A DNA stretch of 64,000 nt from Sphingosinicella soli (GTDB lineage Bacteria > Pseudomonadota > Alphaproteobacteria > Sphingomonadales > Sphingomonadaceae). Positions within the stretch are counted from its first letter, which is position 1, and each line of letters begins with the position of its first letter. Shown here piece after piece: positions 27,728 through 36,171 of the stretch. The DNA lies in assembly GCF_014199685.1 (NCBI RefSeq), contig NZ_JACHNZ010000014.1, positions 1 to 64,000 of the forward strand. Direction: 5' to 3'. The position numbers and the translations under genes were made by a program. The notes beneath the pieces were generated by a model that had not been told where the DNA came from, did no database searches, and was given only the letters and a program-made list of their open reading frames with translations.

Positions 27728-28045
27728 ATGGCCTGGGTGTATCTTGGAATCGCGGGGCTGCTGGAGATCGTCTGGGCCTTTTCGATGAAGCAGTCCGACG
27801 GTTTCACGCGGCTTGCGCCGAGCGTCGTCACCATCATCGCGATGATCGCGAGCTTTGCGCTGCTTTCCATTTCGATGAAATCGCTGCCGCTGGGCACCGC
27901 CTATACGGTGTGGACCGGGATCGGCGCGGTGGGCGCGTTTGTGGTGGGCGTCGCGGTGCTCGGCGAAAGCATCAGCCCGATGCGCGTGGTTGCCGCCCTG
28001 CTGATCGTCGGCGGGCTGGTGCTGATGAAGGTTTCGGAGGGTTAG
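27728..28045 (+). CDS. gdx: Guanidinium exporter of the small multidrug resistance family
   Basis: A 105-residue, four-helix SMR protein very similar in pattern to E. coli SugE/Gdx. The central glutamate is in GLLEIVWAFSMKQSDGF, the RLAPSVVTIIAMI segment forms helix 2, PLGTAYTVWTGIGAVGAF is the signature of helix 3, and helix 4 begins after VAVLGESISPMR. Gdx proteins export guanidinium in exchange for protons as dual-topology homodimers, whereas EmrE-type members take bulky cations. The MK-SDGFTR and SMKSLPLGTAY stretches favour Gdx. The ATG at 27728 follows GAAGAGGAG. The guanidine-II-like hairpin directly upstream supports the assignment. Confidence 0.9.
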   Translation: MAWVYLGIAGLLEIVWAFSMKQSDGFTRLAPSVVTIIAMIASFALLSISMKSLPLGTAYTVWTGIGAVGAFVVGVAVLGESISPMRVVAALLIVGGLVLMKVSEG

Positions 28046-28084
28046 GGCTTGCCGCCAACGGCCGAAGGCCCGACAGGGGAGAGA

Positions 28085-30298
28085 ATGGCGAAACGACCCT
28101 CCCCCGGCCTCCCCACCCGCGAACAGATTCTGGCTTTCGTCGACGAGGCGCCGACGCCGGTGGGCAAGCGCGAAATCGCCAAGGCCTTCGGGCTGACCGC
28201 GCAGGACAAGATCCTGCTGAAGGCGATGCTGAAAGACATGGCGAACGAAGGCCTGCTCGACAGCGGGCCGGGCCGGAGCCTCCACAAGAGCGGCGGGCTG
28301 CCCAAGGTGACGGTGCTTAAAGTGGTCGGCATCGAAGGCGGGCGCGCGGTCGCGGTGCCCGAAGGCTGGGCGAACGATACGCCTGCGCCGAAGATACGCA
28401 TCGTCGAGGGGCGGAAGCGCGCGGCGCTTGGCGTCGGCGACCGCGTCCTCGCGCGCATCGAGGAGACCGGGCGCGGACACCTTGCCCATGTTATGAAGAA
28501 GATCGGCGCGTCATCCGAAGACGCGCTGCTCGGTGTGCTGCGGCGCGATGCCTCCGGCTGGTTCCTTGTGCCGACGGATAAAAGGCTGCGCTTCGACCTG
28601 AAGATCACCGACATCGGCGAAGCCGACGCGGGCGATCTGGTGCTTGCCGAACAATCCGGGCGCGGGGCGCGGGCGACGGGCCGCGTGTTGCAGCGGCTGG
28701 GCGATCCGATGGCGCCGCGCAGCTTCTCGCTGATCGCGATCCACGAAAAGGGCATTCCGCACACGTTTTCCGACGAGGCGCTCGCGGAGGCGGAAAAGGC
28801 CGCGAAACTGCCGCTGGGCGAGCGCGAAGACCTGCGCGACCTGCCGCTGCTCACCATCGACCCCGCCGACGCGCGCGACCATGACGACGCGGTGTGGGCC
28901 GCGCCCGACGACGCCGCCGGAAACCCCGGCGGCTTCAAGGCGATCGTCGCGATCGCGGACGTGAGCTTCTACGTGCGCCCCGGCACCGCGATCGACCGCG
29001 AGGCGCGCGAGCGGGGCAACAGCGTCTACTTCCCCGATCAGGTGGTGCCGATGCTGCCCGAGGCGCTCTCCACCGACGCCTGCTCGCTCAACGCGAACGC
29101 GGACAAGGCGGTGCTCGCGTGCCACCTGACCATCGCGGGCGACGGCACGGTGAAAGACTGGCGCTTCACGCGCGCGGTGATGCACGGCGTCGCGAACCTT
29201 GCTTACGAGACGGTGCAGGACGCGATCGACGGCAAGATCGAACACGAACTGACCGAGAGCGTTCTGAAACCGCTGTGGGCGGCCTGGACTGCGCTGAAAG
29301 CCGCGCGCGACAGGCGCGACCCGCTGGCGCTCAACATGCCCGAGCGGCGCGTGATCCTGGACGAGCAGGGCCGCATCGCGGAAATCCGTCTGCGCGAGCA
29401 GCTTCCCGCGCATCAGTTGATCGAAGACTTCATGATCGCGGCGAACGTCGCGGCGGCGAAGGCGCTGGAGGCGAAGACCTCGCCGGTCGTCTACCGCACC
29501 CACGAGCGGCCGAGCCGCGAGAAGCTGGTGGCGCTCGGCGACTATGTGAAATCGCTGGGACTCAGCCTGTCGCTCGGGCAGGTGGTGACGCCGACGACGT
29601 TCAACCGGCTGCTGGCGAAGATCGAAGACCCGGCGCTGCTGGAGCAGGTTTCCACGCAGGTGCTGCGCAGCCAGGCGCAGGCCTTCTACGGCACCGACAA
29701 CCTCGGCCACTTCGGGCTCGCGCTCGGCAGCTACGCGCACTTCACATCGCCGATCCGGCGCTATTCGGACACGCTCGTCCACCGGGCGCTCGTTCGCGCC
29801 TACAAGCTGGGCGACGGCGCGCTGACCGACGAGGAGATGCGCGCCCTGCCCCGCACCGCCGAGCATATCTCGATGACCGAGCGGCGCGCCATGGAAGCCG
29901 AGCGCGACACCATCGACCGCTACGTGGCGGCCTATCTCGCGGCGCAGGTGGGCCAGATCGTGCGGACACGAATCAGCGGCGTGACGCGCTTCGGGCTGTT
30001 CGCGAGCGTCGAGGGCATCGGGGGCGACGGGCTGATCCCGATGTCGATGCTGGGCGCGGAGCGTTTCCACTTCGACGAGGCGACGAAAACCATCGAAGGG
30101 CTGACGACCGGGACGACGTACCATGTCGGGCAGAGGCTGGAGCTGAGGCTTGCCGATGCGAACCCGATCAGCGGCGCGCTGCGCTTCGAATTTCCCGACG
30201 GACCGGCACCGCGCGCGGGCCGCGAGGGTCGGCCGGCGCAGCGCAAGGGCCGCCCGCCGCTTCCCAGGGGCGCGGGCAAGGTGCGGCGGAAGCGGTAG
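28085..30298 (+). CDS. rnr: Ribonuclease R
   Basis: A 737-residue processive 3'-to-5' exoribonuclease of the RNB family that degrades structured RNA. An N-terminal winged-helix and cold-shock domains (about 1-240) precede the RNB catalytic domain. Its metal-binding aspartates are in IDPADARDHDDAVWA near residue 260, and YAHFTSPIRRYSDTLVHRAL lies near residue 560. A C-terminal S1 domain (RTRISGVTRFGLFASVEGIG, about 630-710) and a basic tail end the protein. The ATG at 28085 is preceded by AGGGGAGAGA; an upstream frame start at 28049 lacks such a site. The gene follows gdx with a 39-base gap. Confidence 0.95.
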   Translation: MAKRPSPGLPTREQILAFVDEAPTPVGKREIAKAFGLTAQDKILLKAMLKDMANEGLLDSGPGRSLHKSGGLPKVTVLKVVGIEGGRAVAVPEGWANDTPAPKIRIVEGRKRAALGVGDRVLARIEETGRGHLAHVMKKIGASSEDALLGVLRRDASGWFLVPTDKRLRFDLKITDIGEADAGDLVLAEQSGRGARATGRVLQRLGDPMAPRSFSLIAIHEKGIPHTFSDEALAEAEKAAKLPLGEREDLRDLPLLTIDPADARDHDDAVWAAPDDAAGNPGGFKAIVAIADVSFYVRPGTAIDREARERGNSVYFPDQVVPMLPEALSTDACSLNANADKAVLACHLTIAGDGTVKDWRFTRAVMHGVANLAYETVQDAIDGKIEHELTESVLKPLWAAWTALKAARDRRDPLALNMPERRVILDEQGRIAEIRLREQLPAHQLIEDFMIAANVAAAKALEAKTSPVVYRTHERPSREKLVALGDYVKSLGLSLSLGQVVTPTTFNRLLAKIEDPALLEQVSTQVLRSQAQAFYGTDNLGHFGLALGSYAHFTSPIRRYSDTLVHRALVRAYKLGDGALTDEEMRALPRTAEHISMTERRAMEAERDTIDRYVAAYLAAQVGQIVRTRISGVTRFGLFASVEGIGGDGLIPMSMLGAERFHFDEATKTIEGLTTGTTYHVGQRLELRLADANPISGALRFEFPDGPAPRAGREGRPAQRKGRPPLPRGAGKVRRKR

Positions 30299-30313
30299 GG
30301 ATGACGGTTAAGG

Positions 30314-30562
30314 TCAGGCCGCGTCGAGCAGGCGGAACATGCGGTCGAGGTGCGGCTGGAGCGTTGCGACGTTCGCCGGTGTTTCCTCCGCCGCATGAAC
30401 TTCTGCGGCGAAATCGTTGAAGCCGAAAGCCTTCGCGATCCCCTTGAGCGAATGCAGCTGACGCTGCACCTCGCCGTAGCTGCCCGCGAGCAGCAACAGC
30501 TGGATATCCTCCAGCTTGTCGGACAAATCCTGATGCAGCGATTCGAAATCTTCGTCGATCAT
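30314..30562 (-). CDS. Histidine phosphotransfer (Hpt) domain protein
   Basis: An 82-residue helical protein whose centre reads QRQLHSLKGIAKAFGFNDFA, matching the Hpt motif in which the histidine before S-L-K-G accepts phosphate from a receiver domain. The rest forms the expected four-helix bundle, with a leucine-rich first helix (DKLEDIQLLLLAGSYGEVQ). It would shuttle phosphate between receivers and a kinase or response regulator. There is no kinase in the same operon, but DivK lies 390 bases away and a soluble histidine kinase 6 kb away. It is convergent with rnr. Confidence 0.85.
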   Translation of the reverse strand: MIDEDFESLHQDLSDKLEDIQLLLLAGSYGEVQRQLHSLKGIAKAFGFNDFAAEVHAAEETPANVATLQPHLDRMFRLLDAA

Positions 30563-30641
30563 GTTCGAAGGCTAGTGCGAAAGTCGTTAGAACAGGGTTA
30601 AGCACCGCGCCCCGGAATCGCATTCGAATGCACGGCCCCGC

Positions 30642-30670
30642 TTGACTCTGCCGGCCGGTTTCGGCATTAG
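30642..30670 (+). promoter_or_regulatory. Candidate sigma70-type promoter of rpmG
   Basis: TTGACT (30642-30647) and CATTAG (30665-30670) are spaced by 17 bases, about 80 bases before the L33 start codon. The -35 matches the consensus well and the -10 is weak. Confidence 0.4.
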
Positions 30671-30682
30671 CCCGCCCGTAAG

Positions 30683-30711
30683 CGCGGCGCACAAACGCCG
30701 CGTTCTTTTTT
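30683..30711 (+). terminator. Intrinsic terminator-like hairpin in the rpmG leader
   Basis: CGCGGCG (30683-30689) pairs with CGCCGCG (30696-30702) around a six-base loop and is followed by TTCTTTTTT. It sits between the probable promoter and the L33 gene, 37 bases before the ATG, so it could act as a transcription attenuator rather than as the end of a gene. It cannot be terminating the Hpt gene, which is on the other strand and starts away from it. Confidence 0.6.
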
Positions 30712-30747
30712 GTAAATCGCACGATAAAGCGCAAGGACTGCCGGGCC

Positions 30748-30915
30748 ATGGCCAAACCAACCACCGTCAAGATCAAGCTCGTCAGCACGGCTGACACCGG
30801 CTTCTTCTACGTGACGAAGAAGAACCCGCGCACGCAGACCGAGAAGTTCACCTTCCGCAAGTACGATCCCGTCGTGCGCAAGCATGTCGAGTTCAAGGAA
30901 GCGAAGATCAAGTAA
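30748..30915 (+). CDS. rpmG: 50S ribosomal protein L33
   Basis: A 55-residue basic ribosomal protein: [20 protein letters not shown], then [20 protein letters not shown] and [15 protein letters not shown]. This is the cysteine-free L33 type: no CxxC zinc motif is present, as in most Proteobacteria. It binds 23S rRNA near the E site. Translation starts at ATG 30748 with AAGGACTG about ten bases upstream and ends at TAA 30913-30915. The gene is transcribed alone from a promoter followed by a terminator-like hairpin. Confidence 0.96.
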   Translation: MAKPTTVKIKLVSTADTGFFYVTKKNPRTQTEKFTFRKYDPVVRKHVEFKEAKIK

Positions 30916-30950
30916 GGCGGCGCGTCGGGCGCCCTGTAAAGCGTAGGCTT

Positions 30951-31313
30951 TCAGGCGTACTGGCGGACGGTTTCGATAAAGCGCATCACCGAGATCGGCT
31001 TGGCGATATACGCCTCGCAGCCGCCGGCCTTGATGCGCTCTTCATCCCCCTTCATCGCAAACGCGGTGACTGCGACCACGGGGATGTCGCTCAGCGCCGC
31101 GTCGCTCTTCAGCCAGCCAGTGACCTCCAGCCCCGAAACTTCGGGCAGCTGGATATCCATGAGAATAAGGTCCGGGCGGTCGGCCCGCACCAGATCCGGC
31201 ACGCTGCGCCCGTCGCGCGTTTTTATGGTGCGATAGCCGTGCGCTTCCAGAAGGTCGCAGAACAGCTTCATGTTGAGGTCATTATCCTCGACGACGAGGA
31301 CTGTTTTCTGCAT
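30951..31313 (-). CDS. divK: Single-domain response regulator DivK
   Basis: A 120-residue receiver domain without output domain: [20 protein letters not shown], with the acidic pocket E-D. The phosphorylated aspartate is in [16 protein letters not shown], the switch threonine follows as [14 protein letters not shown], and the lysine is in [16 protein letters not shown]. The sequence matches DivK, the cell-cycle receiver that in Caulobacter links the DivJ/PleC kinases to CckA. The ATG at 31313 is the family start; an upstream ATG at 31328 would add five residues. Confidence 0.92.
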   Translation of the reverse strand: MQKTVLVVEDNDLNMKLFCDLLEAHGYRTIKTRDGRSVPDLVRADRPDLILMDIQLPEVSGLEVTGWLKSDAALSDIPVVAVTAFAMKGDEERIKAGGCEAYIAKPISVMRFIETVRQYA

Positions 31314-31415
31314 GGTCCCTCTTCGCAAGCCTGCCGCATTTCAGAGCCCCGCGGATCGGCCTGCTGAACAATCGCCTTGGCGAATGGTTTATGCAATCTT
31401 AATTGTCCAGAGTTA

Positions 31416-31694
31416 ATGACATCTTACCAAACAGCCCTAACGCGCGAAGATGCCGAGGTGATGGCGCTGCAGGCGCTTGCCTGGATCGCAAGCGATGAAC
31501 GGCTCGGGCCGCGCCTGCTCGCGCTGACCGGCCTCGATGCGCCGACGCTGAGGGCGCGCGCGGGAAGCGCCGAGCTTCTGGGCGCGACGCTCGATTTCCT
31601 TGCCGCGCACGAAGCCGACTTCATCGCCTGCGCCGAAGCGATCGGCGCGGAGCCCGCCCGGCTCGCGGCAGCGCGGGGAGCGCTCGGACGATGA
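31416..31694 (+). CDS. DUF3572 family protein
   Basis: A 92-residue helical protein matching the alphaproteobacterial DUF3572 pattern: EDAEVMALQALAWIASDERL, then GPRLLALTGLDAPTLRARAG and LGATLDFLAAHEADFIACAE. The function is unknown; it has no signal or membrane segment. The ATG at 31416 is the family start. Its TGA overlaps the ATG of the following HAD-like gene by four bases. In other Alphaproteobacteria DUF3572 genes also neighbour divK, so the position is conserved. Confidence 0.85.
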   Translation: MTSYQTALTREDAEVMALQALAWIASDERLGPRLLALTGLDAPTLRARAGSAELLGATLDFLAAHEADFIACAEAIGAEPARLAAARGALGR

Positions 31695-32302
31695 CGAAAC
31701 CGCTGCTGATCTGCGACTGCGACGAGGTGCTGCTGCACTTCGCAGGCCCCTTCCGCACCTATCTCGACGAGGCGCACGCGCTGGAGCTGAATTTCGAGAG
31801 CTTCGCGCTTTCGGGCAACATCCGGCGCAAGGCGGACGGCGGCCTTATCGCGCGCGGCGAGGTGAGCGGGCTCGTCGATGGTTTCTTCGCGAACGCCATG
31901 GAAGGCCAGCCGGTCGTCGACGGCGCCGTCGATGCGCTGGCGACGCTGTCGGGCCATTACGAGATCGTGATCCTCACCAACATCCGCGATACGTACCGCG
32001 ACCGCCGCCGCGCGCAGATCGCCGCGCTCGGCATGCCCTTTCCGGTGTATGTCAACGACGGCCCGAAAGGCCCCGCAGTCACCACGCTGATGCGCGAGCA
32101 CAGCCGCGACGCCGCCGTGTTCATCGACGACTTGCCGCCGCACCACAGTTCGGTAAAGCGGGACGCGCCGCATGTTCACCGCCTGCACATGGTCGCCGAT
32201 CCGGAGCTGAGGCCCCTGATCCCGGCTGCGGACGATGCGCATGCGCGGATCGATATCTGGTCTGAGGCATTACCGTATCTGCTGAGGCAGGCGGCGCCGT
32301 AA
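31691..32302 (+). CDS. HAD-superfamily hydrolase-like protein
   Basis: A 203-residue protein with the HAD motif I as ICDCDEVLLHF (both aspartates of DxDxV), a motif II-like VILTNIRDTYRDRR, a lysine in NDGPKGPAV and motif IV VFIDDLPPH. The set is complete enough for a phosphatase, although the cap region is short. The substrate is unknown. The gene overlaps the DUF3572 gene (ATGA) and is followed 34 bases later by a RidA gene. Confidence 0.78.
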   Translation: MTKPLLICDCDEVLLHFAGPFRTYLDEAHALELNFESFALSGNIRRKADGGLIARGEVSGLVDGFFANAMEGQPVVDGAVDALATLSGHYEIVILTNIRDTYRDRRRAQIAALGMPFPVYVNDGPKGPAVTTLMREHSRDAAVFIDDLPPHHSSVKRDAPHVHRLHMVADPELRPLIPAADDAHARIDIWSEALPYLLRQAAP

Positions 32303-32336
32303 CAACCTGGAATGCAACGAAGGGGACTATCCTGTC

Positions 32337-32798
32337 ATGAGTATTGAAGCGCGCCTTGCCGAACTCGGAATCACGCTGCCCAAGGCCGCCGCACCCGTCG
32401 CGAACTATGTGCCGACGGTGCTGCACGGAAACACGCTGTATATTTCCGGGCAGATCCCGTTCCGCGAAGACGGCACGCTGGTGCTCGGACGGCTGGGCGA
32501 GGACATGGATATCGAAGCCGGTCAGGCCGCCGCGCGGCTCTGCGGCATCGGCATTCTTGCGCAGGCGCAGGCCGCGCTCGGCAGCCTGGACCGCATCGAG
32601 CGCGTGCTCAAGCTCGGCGCATTCGTTTCGTGCGTGCCGAATTTCTTCGATCAGCCGAGTATTGCCAACGGATGCAGCGACCTTATGGTCGAGGTTCTGG
32701 GCGACGCGGGACGCCATGCGCGCAGCGCGGTCGGCGTACCGGCCCTGCCGCGCGGCGTCGCCGTTGAGGTTGATGCCGTTATCGCCGTGAAGGTTTGA
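32337..32798 (+). CDS. RidA/YjgF-family protein
   Basis: A 153-residue member of the YjgF/YER057c/UK114 family. It keeps the NYVPTVLHGNTLYISGQIPF strand, the AARLCGIGILAQAQAALGSL helix and the terminal VEVDAVIAVKV; the family's RidA arginine (VGVPALPRGVAVEVDA context) is near residue 140. RidA proteins deaminate reactive enamine/imine intermediates formed by PLP enzymes, although this longer subgroup (about 150 residues) is not the classical RidA and lacks an experimentally named substrate. The stop overlaps the possible TTG start of the next gene. Confidence 0.87.
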   Translation: MSIEARLAELGITLPKAAAPVANYVPTVLHGNTLYISGQIPFREDGTLVLGRLGEDMDIEAGQAAARLCGIGILAQAQAALGSLDRIERVLKLGAFVSCVPNFFDQPSIANGCSDLMVEVLGDAGRHARSAVGVPALPRGVAVEVDAVIAVKV

Positions 32799-32812
32799 CA
32801 CGGAGCCGCCTT

Positions 32813-33556
32813 TTGAGAAACACGCCCCGCGATCTCGACTTCCTCACCCGCCAGCCCTTCGCGCACAGGGGCCTGCATGGCGTGCAGGGCGCGCCTGAAA
32901 ACAGCGGCGCGGCGTTCGCGCGTGCGATCGATGCGGGGTTCGGCATCGAACTCGATGTCCGCCTGACCGCAGACAAGGACGCGGTGGTGTTTCACGACGC
33001 CGAACTGCCGCGCCTCGTGAACGCGGGCGGGCGCATCGCCGACCTTACCGTCGGCGAGCTGGGCGCGTTCCGCCTTTCGGGCACGGACGAGCCGATCCGC
33101 ACGCTGCGCGAGGTGCTGAGCGAGATCGGCGGACGCACGCCGACGCTGGTGGAGGTGAAATCGCCGGGGCGGCGCGGATGCGGCAGCCTGTGCCGCGCGG
33201 TGCGCCGCGCGCTGGAAGGCGCAAACGGCTGGGCGGCGGTGATGTCGTTCGATCCGCGCATCGTGCGCTGGTTCCGTGAACACAGCCCGCAAACCGTTCG
33301 CGGGCTCGTGGTGACGAAGGAGGGAAGCCGCAACGCAGGCGTTCGCGGCTGGCTTTCCCGCCACCTCGCGGTGCGCAGCACGCGCCCGCATTTCCTGGCC
33401 TTCGATATCAACGCGCTGCCGTGCAGCTTTGCCGAACGTCAGCGGCGCAAGGGCCGCCCGGTGCTGACCTGGACGGTGCAAGGCGAAGCGCTTCGCGCGC
33501 GCGCGCGGGCGAACGCCGACCAGATCATTTTCGAGGGCACGCCGGAACCTGCATGA
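32813..33556 (+). CDS. Glycerophosphodiester phosphodiesterase
   Basis: A 247-residue GDPD-fold enzyme. The catalytic elements are in FAHRGLHGVQGAPENSGAAF (His-Arg and the PEN-S), GIELDVRLTADKDAVVFHD (Glu-Asp and the second catalytic histidine), and a later LVEVKSPG. It hydrolyses deacylated phospholipids or related diesters to glycerol-3-phosphate and an alcohol. Two TTG starts are possible: 32795, overlapping the RidA stop, and 32813, which has CGGAG seven bases upstream; 32813 is preferred. No signal peptide is evident, so it is probably cytosolic. Its stop overlaps the ATG of the next gene. Confidence 0.85.
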   Translation: MRNTPRDLDFLTRQPFAHRGLHGVQGAPENSGAAFARAIDAGFGIELDVRLTADKDAVVFHDAELPRLVNAGGRIADLTVGELGAFRLSGTDEPIRTLREVLSEIGGRTPTLVEVKSPGRRGCGSLCRAVRRALEGANGWAAVMSFDPRIVRWFREHSPQTVRGLVVTKEGSRNAGVRGWLSRHLAVRSTRPHFLAFDINALPCSFAERQRRKGRPVLTWTVQGEALRARARANADQIIFEGTPEPA

Positions 33557-34695
33557 CCGGCGCTCCGGCGGCCTTGCGTATCGTCACCTCGGCCTCCGGC
33601 ATCCCGGCGGACGCGTGGAACGCCTGCGCCGGGGACAATAACCCGTTCACGCTGCACGCCTTCATCTCCGCGCTTGAGGATTCGGAAAGCGCGTCGGCCG
33701 CCGCCGGGTGGCAGGCGGTGCATGCCGTGCTCGAAAGCACCGAGGGCGACATTCTCGGCATCGCGCCCGCCTACGCCAAGTCCCACTCGCAGGGCGAGTA
33801 CGTGTTCGACCAGGGCTGGGCCGATGCGTTCCAGCGCGCCGGGGGGCGTTATTATCCCAAATATCAGATGGCGGTGCCGTTCACGCCCGCGACCGGCCCG
33901 CGCCTGCTGCTGAAGGATGCCGCGCATGCGCCCGTGCTGATCGCCGGAATCGAAGACTTCTGCGAGCAGCAGCAGATCTCGTCTGCCCACGCCACGTTCA
34001 TCGCGCCCGAGCAGGTGCCGCTGTTCGAAGCCGCGGGCTGGCTGATCCGCCACACCGAGCAGTTTCATTGGCACAATGCCGGATACGGCAGCTTCGAGGA
34101 TTTTCTCGGCACGCTCGCCTCTCGCAAGCGCAAGACGATCCGGCGGGAACGGCGCGAGGCTGCGGAATGCGGGCTGCGCATCGTGGCCGTGACCGGCGCG
34201 GACCTGCGCGAGGCGCACTGGGACGCGTTCTGGCATTTCTATCAGGACACGGGCAGCCGCAAATGGGGCCGCCCCTATCTGACCCGCGCCTTCTTCAGCC
34301 TGCTCGGCGAACGCATGGCGAACCGCGTGCTGCTGGTGCTGGCGATGGACGGCGATACGCCCGTGGCGGGGGCGCTGAACCTGATCGGCGGGGACTGCCT
34401 TTACGGGCGCTATTGGGGCGCCGCGATCGATCTGCCCTTCCTGCATTTCGAACTGTGCTATTATCAGGCCATCGACTACGCGATTGCGCATCGCCTCGCC
34501 CGCGTGGAAGCAGGCGCACAGGGGCCGCACAAGCTCGCGCGCGGTTATGCGCCCGTGGTGACGACATCGGCCCACCACATCCTGCATCCCGGCCTCAGGC
34601 GGGCGATCGAGGCGTATCTGGAGAGCGAACGACCGGCGATCGCCGCCGACATCAGCGCAATGGCGGCCTTCACGCCCTATCGGCGCGGCTCGTAA
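33553..34695 (+). CDS. GNAT-type N-acyltransferase (DUF482/peptidogalycan family)
   Basis: A 380-residue protein of the COG3146 type, a duplicated GNAT fold. Characteristic blocks are NPFTLHAFISALEDSESASA, GWQAVHAVLES, YYPKYQMAVPFTPATGPRLL, SRKRKTIRRERREAAECGL and the C-terminal GAQGPHKLARGYAPVVTTSA. Members are predicted to transfer acyl groups to unknown acceptors; the function is not established. The ATG overlaps the GDPD stop (ATGA), so it is in the RidA-GDPD-GNAT operon. The 3' end overlaps the diguanylate cyclase gene on the other strand by 19 bases. Confidence 0.8.
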   Translation: MTGAPAALRIVTSASGIPADAWNACAGDNNPFTLHAFISALEDSESASAAAGWQAVHAVLESTEGDILGIAPAYAKSHSQGEYVFDQGWADAFQRAGGRYYPKYQMAVPFTPATGPRLLLKDAAHAPVLIAGIEDFCEQQQISSAHATFIAPEQVPLFEAAGWLIRHTEQFHWHNAGYGSFEDFLGTLASRKRKTIRRERREAAECGLRIVAVTGADLREAHWDAFWHFYQDTGSRKWGRPYLTRAFFSLLGERMANRVLLVLAMDGDTPVAGALNLIGGDCLYGRYWGAAIDLPFLHFELCYYQAIDYAIAHRLARVEAGAQGPHKLARGYAPVVTTSAHHILHPGLRRAIEAYLESERPAIAADISAMAAFTPYRRGS

Positions 34696-36083
34696 GGCCG
34701 CACGCAGGCGCGGCCCGCCTGCTTTGCCGCATAGAGCGCAACGTCTGCCGCCTTGGAGAGCTCGGTCGCCGTCGCCGCATGATCGGGATACAGCGCGACG
34801 CCGACGCTCGCCGTGCTTTCGCCCGGATCGCCGCCGCTCGTCCCCGCGTATATCGCCTTCTCCGCAAGCGTCATCACATCATCGCCGTGCCGCCCGGCAT
34901 CGGGAACGATGATCGCGAATTCATCACCGCCGAGGCGCGCGACACAGCCGTTGCTGAACGCATCACGCAGGCGCCGCGCCGTGCGCCGCAACAGCGCATC
35001 GCCCACATCGTGGCCGAAACTGTCGTTGACGCCCTTGAAGTGATCGAGATCGACGAGCATCAGCGCCATGCGTCCGCCGCGCGCATCGGTTTCGCGCATC
35101 GTCGCCAGCAACAGCTCCTGAAAGCGGCCCCGGTTCGGCAACTCGGTGAGCACGTCGTGCGCCGCGAGCCAGCGCAGCCGGTCATCGCGTTCGCGCTGTT
35201 CGGTCATGTCGGTTCGGGTGCCGATCATGCGCAGCGCGCGCCCGTTCGCATCGCGCTCCACCACGCGGCCACGCTCCGCGACCCACACCCAGCCGCCATC
35301 CTTGCCGCGCAGGCGATGTTCCAGGTTCACCATCGGCTGATCGCCTTTCAGACAGGCGGTCATCGCGCGATGGAGTTCGGCAAGATCATCGGGGTGAACA
35401 TAATGGGCGATGCCTGAGGCGTGCCCCTTCACCTCGCCCTTGGCATAGCCCTGAATGCCGAGCGCACTGTCGCTGAGCCATACGTCGCCCGACGTTATGT
35501 CCCAGTCCCACACGCCGACGCGCGTGCCGTCGAGCGCGAGCGAGAGACGCGTTTCGAGACCTTGCAGCGTTTCCGTCGCCGCGCGGCGCTCGCTGACATC
35601 GATAACGGCGCCGACATAGCCGTCGTAGGCCCCGTTTTCATTGAAACGGGGGGCGCCCATGTTGAGCACCCAGGCGATCGAGCCGTCCGCCCGCTGCGTG
35701 CGGTATTCCACCGCATAGCGTTCCCGCCGATCGGTGGCGGTGACCAGTTCCTCGACGACGCGGCGGCGGTCATCAAGGTGAACCGTGGTGATCCAGTTGC
35801 CGAGGTCGTGCTGGTTGGTGCCGGTGAGATCGTACCAGTTGTCGCTGATGAAGGTGACGTTGCGGCGCTCGTCGGCCATCCAGATGACCATCGGCAGCGA
35901 TGCGGAAAGTTGACGAAGCTGGGTCTCGTAGCGTTGGCGAAGTGCCTTTTCGCGCGCCAGCTCTGCGCGCAGCACAAGAAGCTCGTCTTCACGCGAATCG
36001 GAAGACTTCGGCGGAAATGCTTTGATTTCCGATACTTTTCCGGACAATTGCGTCGCCAAGGCGCCAGTCCCCCTGCTGCTCAT
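34677..36083 (-). CDS. PAS-domain diguanylate cyclase
   Basis: A 468-residue cytosolic signalling enzyme. A short coiled coil (~30-55) leads into two PAS/PAC domains (~60-165 and ~180-290, the first ending DGYVGAVIDVSERRAA), then a GGDEF domain (~305-465). The active site is intact (RLGGDEFAIIVPDAG, near residue 380), so it should make cyclic di-GMP from GTP. The inhibitory RxxD site is absent: the residues before VARLGGDEF are SNGC. No membrane segment or EAL domain is seen. No PAS ligand can be deduced. It is transcribed alone. Confidence 0.9.
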   Translation of the reverse strand: MSSRGTGALATQLSGKVSEIKAFPPKSSDSREDELLVLRAELAREKALRQRYETQLRQLSASLPMVIWMADERRNVTFISDNWYDLTGTNQHDLGNWITTVHLDDRRRVVEELVTATDRRERYAVEYRTQRADGSIAWVLNMGAPRFNENGAYDGYVGAVIDVSERRAATETLQGLETRLSLALDGTRVGVWDWDITSGDVWLSDSALGIQGYAKGEVKGHASGIAHYVHPDDLAELHRAMTACLKGDQPMVNLEHRLRGKDGGWVWVAERGRVVERDANGRALRMIGTRTDMTEQRERDDRLRWLAAHDVLTELPNRGRFQELLLATMRETDARGGRMALMLVDLDHFKGVNDSFGHDVGDALLRRTARRLRDAFSNGCVARLGGDEFAIIVPDAGRHGDDVMTLAEKAIYAGTSGGDPGESTASVGVALYPDHAATATELSKAADVALYAAKQAGRACVRPYEPRR

Positions 36084-36171
36084 GACAGCAAGTATACCAA
36101 ACAGTCATTTCGCTTTTATTTGCAAGCCCCAGGCGTTTGATTTCGCAGGCTTCCAGTGATTCGGCGATCCG

